Below, piece after piece: positions 34,782-45,466 of a DNA stretch of 64,000 nucleotides. The translations under genes were made by a program, and so were the position numbers. Below the pieces are notes generated by a model. The model made no database searches, was not told the DNA's origin, and saw only the letters and a program-made list of their open reading frames with translations. Location of the stretch: the NCBI GenBank assembly GCA_963677325.2, contig CAXXGM010000007.1, positions 1 to 64,000 of the forward strand. The letters are read 5' to 3'. This DNA is from G963677325 sp963677325 (GTDB lineage Bacteria > Bacteroidota > Bacteroidia > Bacteroidales > Prolixibacteraceae). The first letter of the stretch is position 1. Each line of letters begins with the position of its first letter.

Positions 34782-37700
34782 ATGAAAAATATTTACACAA
34801 AATCAGGAATGAGCAAGACAGTCAGGCTCCTATCTTTTGTGTTAATCTCATTGTTTGCAACTATTGGTCAGGCACAGGTGATTAAATCTTTTACTCAACG
34901 TACTTCGAGTTATTCACCTGATAAAAAGATTTATAACATTAAGGGTGATTATACAATGATCGGGAACACCAATCTTACATTGGTTAACTATGGTGACAAT
35001 ACTGCCAACAGCAATAATGATATGAAGTATGTGGATGTTGATAATGATAACAACACATTCAATTCATCTTCAGCAAACCTTACATTTTCAAAAGAAAATG
35101 GGGCAAATCCTTCATGTTCCAATATTATTTACGCAGGCTTATACTGGACAGGGCGCGCTCATAACGGGACGAGCAGTAATATATTTAATGTAACTAAATC
35201 AGTTCCGGGAAGTGTACCCCAGACAGTTAACAATGATCAGACACTGTCGGGTGGCAATTCCGCTAACTATACAGCATATTCATTGGCGGTTAGTCGTTCC
35301 GGGAGCAACAATAACAGGACAATAACTTATACTTTTACGCCAGTCAATAGTGATGGGAATACCGTGGTTTTTGTTTACGCTCATAACTCCGGTAATCAAA
35401 CGCTGAGTGTTTCTGTTAATGGTGGAACCACAACAAACGTTTCAACCAATTCGATTGATGCTGATAACGCCTATCTAACAACACCTTATGTTGTCTATTC
35501 AAAAAGCGGGGGAATAACGCTAACGGTTAACCGGTTTTATCGTAATGGAAGAAATTCTCAAGACAGTGAGGCAAGAGCATATGTTCATGTATCAGGCACA
35601 TATTATGCTCCCGTTAATGTTACAAAAGAATTCAACAAACAAATTGTTTCCATTAAGGGACCTGGGGAATCAATTTATACCTCAGTTTCTGCTAATGCCA
35701 ATGATATTTATTTTCCTACAACCACTGATAATTATATGTACTCAGCTTATGCTGAAGTTACTGACTATGTAAAAGCTCATGGGATTGGAGAATACACCGT
35801 TGCAGACATTGCACTCCGTGAAGGAGATGGAGGATCAACAGGTTTTTATGGAGGATGGGGCCTGATAGTTGTTTATGAGAACTCGAAAATGAAATGGCGT
35901 GATATCACTATTTTTGATGGTCATGCGCTCGTTGCCTCTCCGGGATTTGGGTCTGATGCTCATTACAATTTACCTGTTTCAGGATTCAAGACTGTTCAGA
36001 GTGGGGGCGTAAACCTTAAACTTGGGTTGATGGCAGGAGAAGGAGATCGTGGTATCGATGGTGACTACTTCAAGATACAACAGCTTCAGACAGGTAACTT
36101 TGTCACACTAAATCACTCAGGAAATACTACAGACAATTTCTTCAACAGTTCTATTGTGACAGGAGGAAACCCGCGGAATCCAAATATTCTTAACAATACA
36201 GGCTTAGATATAAGTATGTTCGATATCGCCAATTCCGGAAATTCGGTAATCGGCAACAACCAGACCCAAACAACATTTCAGTATGGTACCGTACAAGATA
36301 CCTATATTATTTTCTGTATTGCAATGGCAGTTGATGCTTATATCCCAGAAATACAAGCGTTTAATGCAATCGTCTCTCCGCCGACTTCAACAGTTACTCC
36401 CGGGCAGGATATTGTTTATAAGGTGCAAATTTATAACAAGGGGACCGAAGCCGTTAATAATGCCAAGGTTGTTATTCCTATGCCCTATACCTCTAATGCA
36501 TTGGCCGCTGTAACGAATACAGTGAATTTTTCACCAGCTGTTAATCAGGTTTCTTTTAATTCATCAGGCACTGGATCTTTGATATGGGAAATTGGAAACC
36601 TACCAATACCCGCCGATCCCAATACTTTATTGGCTGAATTAACCTACACTCTTAAAGTTACAACCGATTGTTATATTTTAAGCAATCCTTGCATACCAAA
36701 AGTTACTATCGATGGTGTAGTAAGTGGTGTCGGCTCTACATCGGGTTCTGCCTTGACTAATGGAAACTTTATCCAGGGTTTCCAGACATCAGGAGATTGT
36801 ATTGGAGAGCCTATTACAACTCCTTTATCAATCACTATAGAGCGTGATGCATTTGTAACCGCCAATTGTACAGGTACGCTGCCCATTAAGGATTTGTCGT
36901 TCTGCAACTTAAGCGAAACAACAATCCCTATTACATCTGTATCAGGAAGTTTCACTCCAGGATCACGTTTCTACGACAACTCTCTTAGTGTTGAATATAC
37001 AATAAATAATCCTTTCCCTGCTAAAGTTGGAACGACATTTTATAAAGCAGTTCCACCTGGAACATCTGCATGTACCTTTGATTTCACCATTACAGTTACG
37101 AGTTTAACATCTGTTCCAACCACAACACCTGTTTCATATTGTGTTGGAGAGACCGCTCTGCCTCTTACAGCAATTCCAAGCAATACCGGGTATCCCTTAT
37201 ATTATTATACTTTACCGATCGGTGGAAGCCCTACAAACAGCATTACACCTTCGACAACTACTGAAGGAACTACAACTTATTACGTTGCGGAAGGGCCTTC
37301 AGGTCAATGCATTGGTCTGAACAGGGCATCGATAGAAGTAACGGTGAACCCCTCACCGATAGCACCTACATCGATTATTGTAGACAGAGATAATCTTTGT
37401 CCTAATGATGCAGGAGATATTACATTAGCAGCAACAGGCGGATCGGGTAGTACAATGAATTGGTTTGCGAATAGTTGTGACGGAACATCTATAGGTATTG
37501 GCACTTCATTAACAATAGCTTCTCCATCTGTGACTACCACATATTATGCCAATTGGACTAATGATTGTGGTAATTCAACATGCGCAAGTGTTACAGTAAA
37601 TGTAGAAGATGTAACCCCGCCAGTAACCCCGGTTCTTACGGGTATAACGGGAGAGTGTACCGCTACGGCCACAGCTCCGACGACCACCGATGCATGCGCA

Positions 37701-40700
37701 GGAATAATCACAGGCACCACCGGCGATCCGCTGACTTATACGTCACAGGGTACGCACACCATTCACTGGACTTTCAGTGATGGCAACGGCAACAGCACCA
37801 CGGCAGACCAGACGGTCACCATCGATGATGTAACCCCGCCAGTAACCCTGGTTCTTACGGGTATAACGGGAGAGTGTACCGCTACAGCCACAGCCCCGAC
37901 CACCACCGATGCATGTGCAGGAATAATCACCGGCACCACCGGCGATCCGCTGACTTATACGTCGCAAGGTACGCACACCATTCACTGGACTTTCAGTGAT
38001 GGCAACGGCAACAGCACCACGGCAGACCAGACGGTCACCATCGATGATATAACCCCGCCTGTAACCCCGGTTCTTACGGGTATAACGGGAGAGTGTACCG
38101 CTACAGCCACAGCTCCGACGACCACCGATGCATGCGCAGGAATAATCACAGGCACCACCGGCGATCCGCTGACTTATACGTCACAGGGTACGCACACCAT
38201 TCACTGGACTTTCAGTGATGGCAACGGCAACAGCACCACGGCAGACCAGACGGTCACCATCGATGATATAACCCCGCCTGTAACCCCGGTTCTTACGGGT
38301 ATAACGGGAGAGTGTACCGCTACAGCCACAGCCCCGACCACCACCGATGCATGTGCAGGAATAATCACAGGCACCACCGGCGATCCGCTGACTTATACGT
38401 CCCAGGGTACGCACACCATTCACTGGACCTTCAGTGATGGTAACGGCAACAGCACCACGGCAGACCAGACGGTCACCATCGATGATGTAACCCCGCCAGT
38501 AACCCCGGTTCTTACGGGTATAACGGGAGAGTGTACCGCTACGGCCACAGCCCCGACCACCACCGATGCATGTGCAGGAATAATCACAGGCACCACCGGC
38601 GATCCGCTGACTTATACGTCCCAGGGTACGCACACCATTCACTGGACCTTCAGTGATGGTAACGGCAACAGCACCACGGCAGACCAGACGGTCACCATCG
38701 ATGATGTAACCCCGCCTGTGTTAAATACACCAGCCAGCGTTGTGGTAAACTGTGATGCAATACCCCCAGTTGGAACACCTGTTGCAAGTGATAACTGTGA
38801 TAATGCTCCGAAGGTACACTATCTTGGGGAGATAAGTACGAAAGGTAGCGATCCTTCTCTGCCATCTTTTACCAATTATACTTTGACCCGTAAATGGGAT
38901 GCAACTGACGAGGCTGGCAATCAGAGTCCTGTAAGTACACAAGTAATCACAGTTGTTTTAAACCCTTTATTAAAATCTATTGCGGGATCATATGGCCCAA
39001 TTTGTATTGACGCTCCTGATGTGCAGCTTTCCGGTACTCCTTCAGGTGGAGTATGGAGTGGTGTAGGTGTGAGTGGTGATCAGACACATGGTTATTTATT
39101 TGATCCCTCGTTTGGTACTCAAGTATTGACGTATAGCTATAACGCAGAAAGTAATTGTGTTACTTTCGATGAAACTACTATAATTGTTAATCCTTTGCCG
39201 CAGATTTCAACCGGATCGTATGGTCCTCTCTGCAGTGACGGTGCTGATATTGCACTTTTAGGATCACCGGCCGGAGGTATATGGACAGGAACGGGAGTAG
39301 GTGGAAATCAGACTGATGGTTATATGTTTGATCCATCTGTAGGTACACAAAATCTCACCTATACTTATACCGATGGAAATGGATGCCAGGTAAGCAAATC
39401 AACTTTGGTTCCGGTGACTTCGCGTCCTAAATTACAGGTTACTATCAATGGATTGACTTTATCTGATAATCATGACGGAATTGATGATACAGGTAATTTT
39501 ACAATATGCAATTCCTCAACATTTAACCTTAACGTCTCCCAGGTTAATGATCTCAATGTTGTAACTCCATCGGATCATGTGAAAGTAAATCAGATTTTCA
39601 CATTAAACAATGTCTCTTTTGCTCCGGTAAATGATGTTATTCCAATAAATAGCTATGGACCTGAAGACTTGAATGTATCTCTGATAGACCCACACGTTCC
39701 GGGAACTCTTGAAATGAAAGGTCATATTTTCTTTGACAGCAACAACAATGATTTACTTGATGCAGATGAATGTGCAGGGGATTGGATTAAGTATACTGTG
39801 ACTGTGAAGCCTATTCCTGAAGATCCGGTTTCAATCAGTGTGGACAGGAATAACTTATGTCCCAATGATAATGGAGATATTACATTGACAGCAACAGGCG
39901 GATTTGGTTATGTCATGAATTGGTTTGCTGATAATTGTAATGGCACTCCAATTGGAACAGGCACATCTCTGACGGTAGAATCTCCAGCTGTAACCACAAT
40001 TTATTACGCCAACTGGACAACAGATTGTGGAAGTTCGGCATGCAAGTCCATAACTGTTATTGTTGATGATCATGAGAAGCCAAAGATCACAGCCCCGGCG
40101 GCAGTAAGTGTCAATTCCGATGCAGGCAAGTGTACCGCCACGGGAGTATCTCTCGGAATCCCGGTCACTACGGATAACTGCACGGTAGCCTCTGTTACCA
40201 ACGATGCAGTTGAGCCGTTTGCTTCAGGCAATACAACGGTAACCTGGACCGTAACGGATGGTTCAGGCAATACAGAGACAGCCACGCAGGTTGTCACGGT
40301 AACCGATCATGAGAAGCCAAAGATTACAGCCCCGGCGGCAGTAAGTGTCAATTCCGATGCAGGTAAGTGTACCGCCACGGGAGTATCTCTCGGAATCCCG
40401 GTCACTACGGATAACTGCACGGTAGCCTCTGTTACCAACGATGCAGTTGAGCCGTTTGCTTCAGGCAATACAACGGTAACCTGGACCGTAACGGATGGTT
40501 CAGGCAATACAGAGACAGCCACGCAGGTTGTCACGGTAACCGATCATGAGAAGCCAAAGATCACAGCCCCGGCGGCAGTAAGTGTCAATTCCGATGCAGG
40601 CAAGTGTACCGCCACGGGAGTATCTCTCGGAATCCCGGTCACTACGGATAACTGCACGGTAGCCTCTGTTACCAACGATGCAGTTGAGCCGTTTGCCTCA

Positions 40701-43700
40701 GGCAATACAACGGTAACCTGGACCGTAACGGATGGTTCAGGCAATACAGAGACAGCCACGCAGGTTGTCACGGTAACCGATCATGAGAAGCCAAAGATTA
40801 CAGCCCCGGCGGCAGTAAGTGTCAATTCCGATGCAGGCAAGTGTACCGCCACGGGAGTATCTCTCGGAATCCCGGTCACTACGGATAACTGCACGGTAGC
40901 CTCTGTTACCAACGATGCAGTTGAGCCGTTTGCCTCAGGCAATACAACGGTAACCTGGACCGTAACGGATGGTTCAGGCAATACAGAGACAGCCACGCAG
41001 GTTGTCACGGTAACCGATCATGAGAAGCCAAAGATTACAGCCCCGGCGGCAGTAAGTGTCAATTCCGATGCAGGTAAGTGTACCGCCACGGGAGTATCTC
41101 TCGGAATCCCGGTCACTACGGATAACTGCACGGTAGCCTCTGTTACCAACGATGCAGTTGAGCCGTTTGCCTCAGGCAATACAACGGTAACCTGGACCGT
41201 AACGGATGGTTCAGGCAATACAGAGACAGCCACGCAGGTTGTCACGGTAGCCGATCATGAGAAGCCAAAGATTACCGCCCCGGCGGCTGTAAGTGTCAAC
41301 TCCGATGCAGGCAAGTGTACCGCCACGGGAGTATCTCTCGGAACCCCGGTCACTACGGATAACTGCACGGTAGCCTCTGTTACCAACGATGCAGTTGAGC
41401 CGTTTGCCTCAGGCAATACAACGGTAACCTGGACCGTAACGGATGGTTCAGGCAATACAGAGACAGCCACGCAGGTTGTTACGGTAACCGATCATGAGAA
41501 GCCAAAGATTACCGCCCCGGCGGCTGTAAGTGTCAACTCCGATGCAGGCAAGTGTACCGCCACGGGAGTATCTCTCGGAACCCCGGTCACTACGGATAAC
41601 TGCACGGTAGCCTCTGTTACCAACGATGCAGTTGAGCCGTTTGCCTCAGGCAATACAACGGTAACCTGGACCGTAACGGATGGTTCAGGCAATACAGAGA
41701 CAGCCACGCAGGTTGTCACGGTAGCCGATCATGAGAAGCCAAAGATTACCGCCCCGGCGGCTGTAAGTGTCAACTCCGATGCAGGCAAGTGTACCGCCAC
41801 GGGAGTATCTCTCGGAACCCCGGTCACTACGGATAACTGCACGGTAGCCTCTGTTACCAACGATGCAGTTGAGCCGTTTGCCTCAGGCAATACAACGGTA
41901 ACCTGGACCGTAACGGATGGTTCAGGCAATACAGAGACAGCCACGCAGGTTGTCACGGTAACCGATCATGAGAAGCCAAAGATCACAGCCCCGGCGGCAG
42001 TAAGTGTCAATTCCGATGCAGGCAAGTGTACCGCCACGGGAGTATCTCTCGGAACCCCGGTCGCTACGGATAACTGCACGGTAGCCTCTGTTACCAACGA
42101 TGCAGTTGAGCCGTTTGCCTCAGGCAATACAACGGTAACCTGGACCGTAACGGATGGTTCAGGCAATACAGAGACAGCCACGCAGGTTGTCACGGTAACC
42201 GATCATGAGAAGCCAAAGATCACAGCCCCGGCGGCAGTAAGTGTCAATTCCGATGCAGGCAAGTGTACCGCCACGGGAGTATCTCTCGGAACCCCGGTCA
42301 CTACGGATAACTGCACGGTAGCCTCTGTTACCAACGATGCAGTTGAGCCGTTTGCCTCAGGCAATACAACGGTAACCTGGACCGTAACGGATGGTTCAGG
42401 CAATACAGAGACAGCCACGCAGGTTGTCACGGTAACCGATCATGAGAAGCCAAAGATCACAGCCCCGGCGGCAGTAAGTGTCAATTCCGATGCAGGCAAG
42501 TGTACCGCCACGGGAGTATCTCTCGGAACCCCGGTCGCTACGGATAACTGCACGGTAGCCTCTGTTACCAACGATGCAGTTGAGCCGTTTGCCTCAGGCA
42601 ATACAACGGTAACCTGGACCGTAACGGATGGTTCAGGCAATACAGAGACAGCCACGCAGGTTGTCACGGTAACCGATCATGAGAAGCCAAAGATTACAGC
42701 CCCGGCGGCAGTAAGTGTCAATTCCGATGCAGGCAAGTGTACCGCCACGGGAGTATCTCTCGGAATCCCGGTCACTACGGATAACTGCACGGTAGCCTCT
42801 GTTACCAACGATGCAGTTGAGCCGTTTGCCTCAGGCAATACAACGGTAACCTGGACCGTAACGGATGGTTCAGGCAATACAGAGACAGCCACGCAGGTTG
42901 TCACGGTAACCGATCATGAGAAGCCAAAGATCACAGCCCCGGCGGCAGTAAGTGTCAATTCCGATGCAGGCAAGTGTACCGCCACGGGAGTATCTCTCGG
43001 AACCCCGGTCACTACGGATAACTGCACGGTAGCCTCTGTTACCAACGATGCAGTTGAGCCGTTTGCCTCAGGCAATACAACGGTAACCTGGACCGTAACG
43101 GATGGTTCAGGCAATACAGAGACAGCCACGCAGGTTGTTACGGTAACCGATCATGAGAAGCCAAAGATTACCGCCCCGGCGGCTGTAAGTGTCAACTCCG
43201 ATGCAGGCAAGTGTACCGCCACGGGAGTATCTCTCGGAACCCCGGTCACTACGGATAACTGCACGGTAGCCTCTGTTACCAACGATGCAGTTGAGCCGTT
43301 TGCCTCAGGCAATACAACGGTAACCTGGACCGTAACGGATGGTTCAGGCAATACAGAGACAGCCACGCAGGTTGTCACGGTAACCGATCATGAGAAGCCA
43401 AAGATCACAGCCCCAGTGGCAGTAAGTGTCAATACGGATCCTGGTAAAAATTCCGCATCAGTCGTAAATCTTGGCTCTCCGGTCACTACAGATAACTGCA
43501 CGGTAGCCTCCGTTACTAACGATGCAGTTGAACCGTATCCAATAGGAGAAACTACTGTGACATGGACGGTAACTGATGCGTATGGCAATCGTTCGACTGC
43601 AACACAGTTAGTCAATGTGACTGACAACGAGAAGCCGGTATTTACAATATGCAATGCGGGTGAAAATGCTGCAGCAACAGACAATGATGCAATTGTCTCT

Positions 43701-44465
43701 TTAACCTACATAATGACAGGTGCAACAACCGGTCAGGGTACCACTCTGAATGGCGTGACATTTAATGTGGGAGAAACTACCCTTACCTGGACAGCTGTTG
43801 ATAAATCCGGAAATACATCTTTATGCCAGACCACCTTAATTGTTCTTCCCAGTAATACACCACCCATTGCTGTTGATGATCAGTTCACCGTTAAGGAAGG
43901 TACTGAGTTGAGGGGAGATGTTCGCCTGAATGATAGTGATGCTGTCGTACCGATTGAATCACTTACGGTAAAACTATTAGCTCCGGCTGCTCATGGTCAA
44001 TTGGTACTTAACAGTAATGGTACATTTACCTATGTTCCGGTTAGAGATTATATCGGTTCAGATCAATACACATATGAAATCTGTAAGAATGACGTATTAT
44101 GTGATGAGGCAAAAGTTACTATAACCGTTACCAAAAACAGTGACTGTTCAATACTTATTCCGAATGCCTTCTCTCCTGATGGTGATGGTCTTAACGATTA
44201 TTTCAAGATTAAATGTATCTATAATTATCCAAATGCTTATCTGAAGATCTTCACTCGTTCGGGTATCAAGGTTTATGAGCAGGATCATTATGGAAACATA
44301 GATTACTGGGGAAGTGAAAATGATGCGTGGTGGAATGGAAAAACAGGTAATAAATGGAATATCGGTGGAAATAATCTAATGAGTGCTACATACATCTATA
44401 TTCTCGAACTGGAAAAGGGAAATAAAAAAGATGTGAGAACCGGGACTTTATTCCTTGGTAAATAA
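34782..44465 (+). CDS. Giant T9SS type-B sorted adhesin with HYR repeat arrays
   Basis: 3227 residues. In order: signal peptide (1-32); an N-terminal beta domain with IIYAGLYWTGRAHNG; Ig-like/PKD-like units (about 870-945 with DITLAATGGSGSTMNWFA); five copies of a 73-residue repeat (946-1310); further Ig-like units, including two GSYGP...LSGTPSGGVWSGVGV-type domains (about 1400-1540); 14 near-identical 79-residue HYR repeats (1763-2868) plus a divergent fifteenth; a cadherin-like Big_9 unit with PPIAVDDQFTVKEG (about 3027); and a C-terminal gliding-motility-type sorting domain from about 3122 (IPNAFSPDGDGLNDYFKI, ending GTLFLGK). Each HYR unit keeps the GKC and DNC cysteines. Secretion through the T9SS type-B route with PorP/SprF help is expected, giving a SprB-like filamentous surface adhesin. 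Confidence 0.93.
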   Translation: MKNIYTKSGMSKTVRLLSFVLISLFATIGQAQVIKSFTQRTSSYSPDKKIYNIKGDYTMIGNTNLTLVNYGDNTANSNNDMKYVDVDNDNNTFNSSSANLTFSKENGANPSCSNIIYAGLYWTGRAHNGTSSNIFNVTKSVPGSVPQTVNNDQTLSGGNSANYTAYSLAVSRSGSNNNRTITYTFTPVNSDGNTVVFVYAHNSGNQTLSVSVNGGTTTNVSTNSIDADNAYLTTPYVVYSKSGGITLTVNRFYRNGRNSQDSEARAYVHVSGTYYAPVNVTKEFNKQIVSIKGPGESIYTSVSANANDIYFPTTTDNYMYSAYAEVTDYVKAHGIGEYTVADIALREGDGGSTGFYGGWGLIVVYENSKMKWRDITIFDGHALVASPGFGSDAHYNLPVSGFKTVQSGGVNLKLGLMAGEGDRGIDGDYFKIQQLQTGNFVTLNHSGNTTDNFFNSSIVTGGNPRNPNILNNTGLDISMFDIANSGNSVIGNNQTQTTFQYGTVQDTYIIFCIAMAVDAYIPEIQAFNAIVSPPTSTVTPGQDIVYKVQIYNKGTEAVNNAKVVIPMPYTSNALAAVTNTVNFSPAVNQVSFNSSGTGSLIWEIGNLPIPADPNTLLAELTYTLKVTTDCYILSNPCIPKVTIDGVVSGVGSTSGSALTNGNFIQGFQTSGDCIGEPITTPLSITIERDAFVTANCTGTLPIKDLSFCNLSETTIPITSVSGSFTPGSRFYDNSLSVEYTINNPFPAKVGTTFYKAVPPGTSACTFDFTITVTSLTSVPTTTPVSYCVGETALPLTAIPSNTGYPLYYYTLPIGGSPTNSITPSTTTEGTTTYYVAEGPSGQCIGLNRASIEVTVNPSPIAPTSIIVDRDNLCPNDAGDITLAATGGSGSTMNWFANSCDGTSIGIGTSLTIASPSVTTTYYANWTNDCGNSTCASVTVNVEDVTPPVTPVLTGITGECTATATAPTTTDACAGIITGTTGDPLTYTSQGTHTIHWTFSDGNGNSTTADQTVTIDDVTPPVTLVLTGITGECTATATAPTTTDACAGIITGTTGDPLTYTSQGTHTIHWTFSDGNGNSTTADQTVTIDDITPPVTPVLTGITGECTATATAPTTTDACAGIITGTTGDPLTYTSQGTHTIHWTFSDGNGNSTTADQTVTIDDITPPVTPVLTGITGECTATATAPTTTDACAGIITGTTGDPLTYTSQGTHTIHWTFSDGNGNSTTADQTVTIDDVTPPVTPVLTGITGECTATATAPTTTDACAGIITGTTGDPLTYTSQGTHTIHWTFSDGNGNSTTADQTVTIDDVTPPVLNTPASVVVNCDAIPPVGTPVASDNCDNAPKVHYLGEISTKGSDPSLPSFTNYTLTRKWDATDEAGNQSPVSTQVITVVLNPLLKSIAGSYGPICIDAPDVQLSGTPSGGVWSGVGVSGDQTHGYLFDPSFGTQVLTYSYNAESNCVTFDETTIIVNPLPQISTGSYGPLCSDGADIALLGSPAGGIWTGTGVGGNQTDGYMFDPSVGTQNLTYTYTDGNGCQVSKSTLVPVTSRPKLQVTINGLTLSDNHDGIDDTGNFTICNSSTFNLNVSQVNDLNVVTPSDHVKVNQIFTLNNVSFAPVNDVIPINSYGPEDLNVSLIDPHVPGTLEMKGHIFFDSNNNDLLDADECAGDWIKYTVTVKPIPEDPVSISVDRNNLCPNDNGDITLTATGGFGYVMNWFADNCNGTPIGTGTSLTVESPAVTTIYYANWTTDCGSSACKSITVIVDDHEKPKITAPAAVSVNSDAGKCTATGVSLGIPVTTDNCTVASVTNDAVEPFASGNTTVTWTVTDGSGNTETATQVVTVTDHEKPKITAPAAVSVNSDAGKCTATGVSLGIPVTTDNCTVASVTNDAVEPFASGNTTVTWTVTDGSGNTETATQVVTVTDHEKPKITAPAAVSVNSDAGKCTATGVSLGIPVTTDNCTVASVTNDAVEPFASGNTTVTWTVTDGSGNTETATQVVTVTDHEKPKITAPAAVSVNSDAGKCTATGVSLGIPVTTDNCTVASVTNDAVEPFASGNTTVTWTVTDGSGNTETATQVVTVTDHEKPKITAPAAVSVNSDAGKCTATGVSLGIPVTTDNCTVASVTNDAVEPFASGNTTVTWTVTDGSGNTETATQVVTVADHEKPKITAPAAVSVNSDAGKCTATGVSLGTPVTTDNCTVASVTNDAVEPFASGNTTVTWTVTDGSGNTETATQVVTVTDHEKPKITAPAAVSVNSDAGKCTATGVSLGTPVTTDNCTVASVTNDAVEPFASGNTTVTWTVTDGSGNTETATQVVTVADHEKPKITAPAAVSVNSDAGKCTATGVSLGTPVTTDNCTVASVTNDAVEPFASGNTTVTWTVTDGSGNTETATQVVTVTDHEKPKITAPAAVSVNSDAGKCTATGVSLGTPVATDNCTVASVTNDAVEPFASGNTTVTWTVTDGSGNTETATQVVTVTDHEKPKITAPAAVSVNSDAGKCTATGVSLGTPVTTDNCTVASVTNDAVEPFASGNTTVTWTVTDGSGNTETATQVVTVTDHEKPKITAPAAVSVNSDAGKCTATGVSLGTPVATDNCTVASVTNDAVEPFASGNTTVTWTVTDGSGNTETATQVVTVTDHEKPKITAPAAVSVNSDAGKCTATGVSLGIPVTTDNCTVASVTNDAVEPFASGNTTVTWTVTDGSGNTETATQVVTVTDHEKPKITAPAAVSVNSDAGKCTATGVSLGTPVTTDNCTVASVTNDAVEPFASGNTTVTWTVTDGSGNTETATQVVTVTDHEKPKITAPAAVSVNSDAGKCTATGVSLGTPVTTDNCTVASVTNDAVEPFASGNTTVTWTVTDGSGNTETATQVVTVTDHEKPKITAPVAVSVNTDPGKNSASVVNLGSPVTTDNCTVASVTNDAVEPYPIGETTVTWTVTDAYGNRSTATQLVNVTDNEKPVFTICNAGENAAATDNDAIVSLTYIMTGATTGQGTTLNGVTFNVGETTLTWTAVDKSGNTSLCQTTLIVLPSNTPPIAVDDQFTVKEGTELRGDVRLNDSDAVVPIESLTVKLLAPAAHGQLVLNSNGTFTYVPVRDYIGSDQYTYEICKNDVLCDEAKVTITVTKNSDCSILIPNAFSPDGDGLNDYFKIKCIYNYPNAYLKIFTRSGIKVYEQDHYGNIDYWGSENDAWWNGKTGNKWNIGGNNLMSATYIYILELEKGNKKDVRTGTLFLGK
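37617..38711 (+). repeat. Five tandem copies of a 219-bp coding repeat (73 aa)
   Basis: Units begin at PPVTPVLTGITGEC and end at TVTIDD(V/I)T. Five copies in frame, nearly identical at DNA level; differences are mostly silent (gcatgc/gcatgt, cagggt/caaggt). The second copy has PPVTLVL. Each holds GEC and DAC cysteines, a variant HYR/Ig-like fold distinct from the second array. Confidence 0.95.
40068..43385 (+). repeat. Fourteen tandem copies of a 237-bp HYR-domain repeat (79 aa)
   Basis: Each unit runs from DHEKPKITAPAAVSVNSDAG to QVVTV(T/A). Copies differ at only a few sites: GI/GT before PV, VT/VA before TDN, att/atc after aag, aattcc/aactcc, and the last codons (acc/gcc). A diverged fifteenth unit follows at 43386. 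The period holds exactly at 237 bp, with no frame breaks. Confidence 0.96.
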
Positions 44466-44543
44466 GAAAAAGTGATGATTGGATTGAAAAATGAATTTTT
44501 CAGTAAAACCAGAAAATTTAAAATTATGATTATTTGTAAATTG

Positions 44544-45455
44544 ATGAAGAAAGCTATGTGTTTATTAATCCTGCTTTTTTCCACAATGCTATCACAGGGA
44601 CAGCAGGATCCAATGTATACCCAGTATATATTTAACATGCAAACCATTAATCCGGCTTACGCCGGGACTTGGCAGACAATTGGATTTTTGGCCATTTCGC
44701 GCCTTCAGTGGGTAGGAATACAAGGACATCCTTCAACACAGACTTTTTCTGTTCAAACTCCTTTTAAATCTAAGAATGTTGGGTTAGGATTGAATATTGT
44801 CCATGATAAAATTGGTATGGAGAATAGAATGTTATTTAATGTCGACTATTCCTACCGATTATCATTAGGAGAAAAAACCTCCCTGAGATTCGGAATTAAG
44901 GGTGGTTTTACGAATTATTCAAATCCTTTGCCATTTTATACTGTCTATGATCCGGGAGATCCAAATTTCATGACCGATGTACAAAATAAATTTATGCCTA
45001 ATGTAGGGGTGGGGGCATTCCTGTCTTCAGAGAGAGCATATTTGGGAGTATCGGTTCCTAAGTTGGTGGAAACCAAATTTAATCTTAATTCAAGTGAAAA
45101 TTTCACCTTGACAGACTACAGACAATTTTATGTCTCTGGAGGACTGGTTTTCGATATTTCCAGGGGTATTAAATTTAAACCCACTTTTATTTCTAAGATA
45201 GTGGAAGGAGCGCCATTCCAGTATGATGTCTCTGCCAATTTTCTTTTCGGAGAGAAGTTCTGGTTGGGGGCCATGTACAGATCAGGAGATGCCGTTGGGG
45301 TAATTGCCCAATGGATTTTTCAGAACCGGTTCAGAATTGGTTATTCAGCTGATTTTACAACAACTGATGTCAGAAAATATCATAAAGGAGTTCATGAAAT
45401 AATGGTCTCCTATGAAATAGACTGGCGCAAGTTTATCTCACCAAGGTATTTTTAA
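44544..45455 (+). CDS. PorP/SprF family T9SS membrane protein
   Basis: 303 residues from the ATG at 44544 (MKKAMCLLILLFSTMLSQGQ), preferred over the upstream ATGs at 44472/44475 because it begins the signal peptide. The mature N-terminus QQDPMYTQYIFNMQTINPAY is the family signature, followed by amphipathic strands forming an outer-membrane beta-barrel. In Flavobacterium, SprF is needed to secrete SprB, its type-B CTD partner. Here the gene follows the giant adhesin by 78 bp and precedes the OmpA/PD40 gene by 11 bp, the same adhesin-SprF logic, so it is probably the dedicated secretion partner of this adhesin. Confidence 0.9.
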   Translation: MKKAMCLLILLFSTMLSQGQQDPMYTQYIFNMQTINPAYAGTWQTIGFLAISRLQWVGIQGHPSTQTFSVQTPFKSKNVGLGLNIVHDKIGMENRMLFNVDYSYRLSLGEKTSLRFGIKGGFTNYSNPLPFYTVYDPGDPNFMTDVQNKFMPNVGVGAFLSSERAYLGVSVPKLVETKFNLNSSENFTLTDYRQFYVSGGLVFDISRGIKFKPTFISKIVEGAPFQYDVSANFLFGEKFWLGAMYRSGDAVGVIAQWIFQNRFRIGYSADFTTTDVRKYHKGVHEIMVSYEIDWRKFISPRYF

Positions 45456-45466
45456 ATGAAAAACTT

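Noticed and set aside
40068..43385. Regular spacing considered as a CRISPR array
   Set aside because: The whole 237-bp period is conserved and codes in frame; there are no variable spacers and no cas genes.
40070..43684. Many minus-strand ORFs of about 75 codons spaced 237 bp apart
   Set aside because: They are antisense shadows of the adhesin repeats; the plus strand has one unbroken 3227-codon frame with signal peptide and sorting domain.
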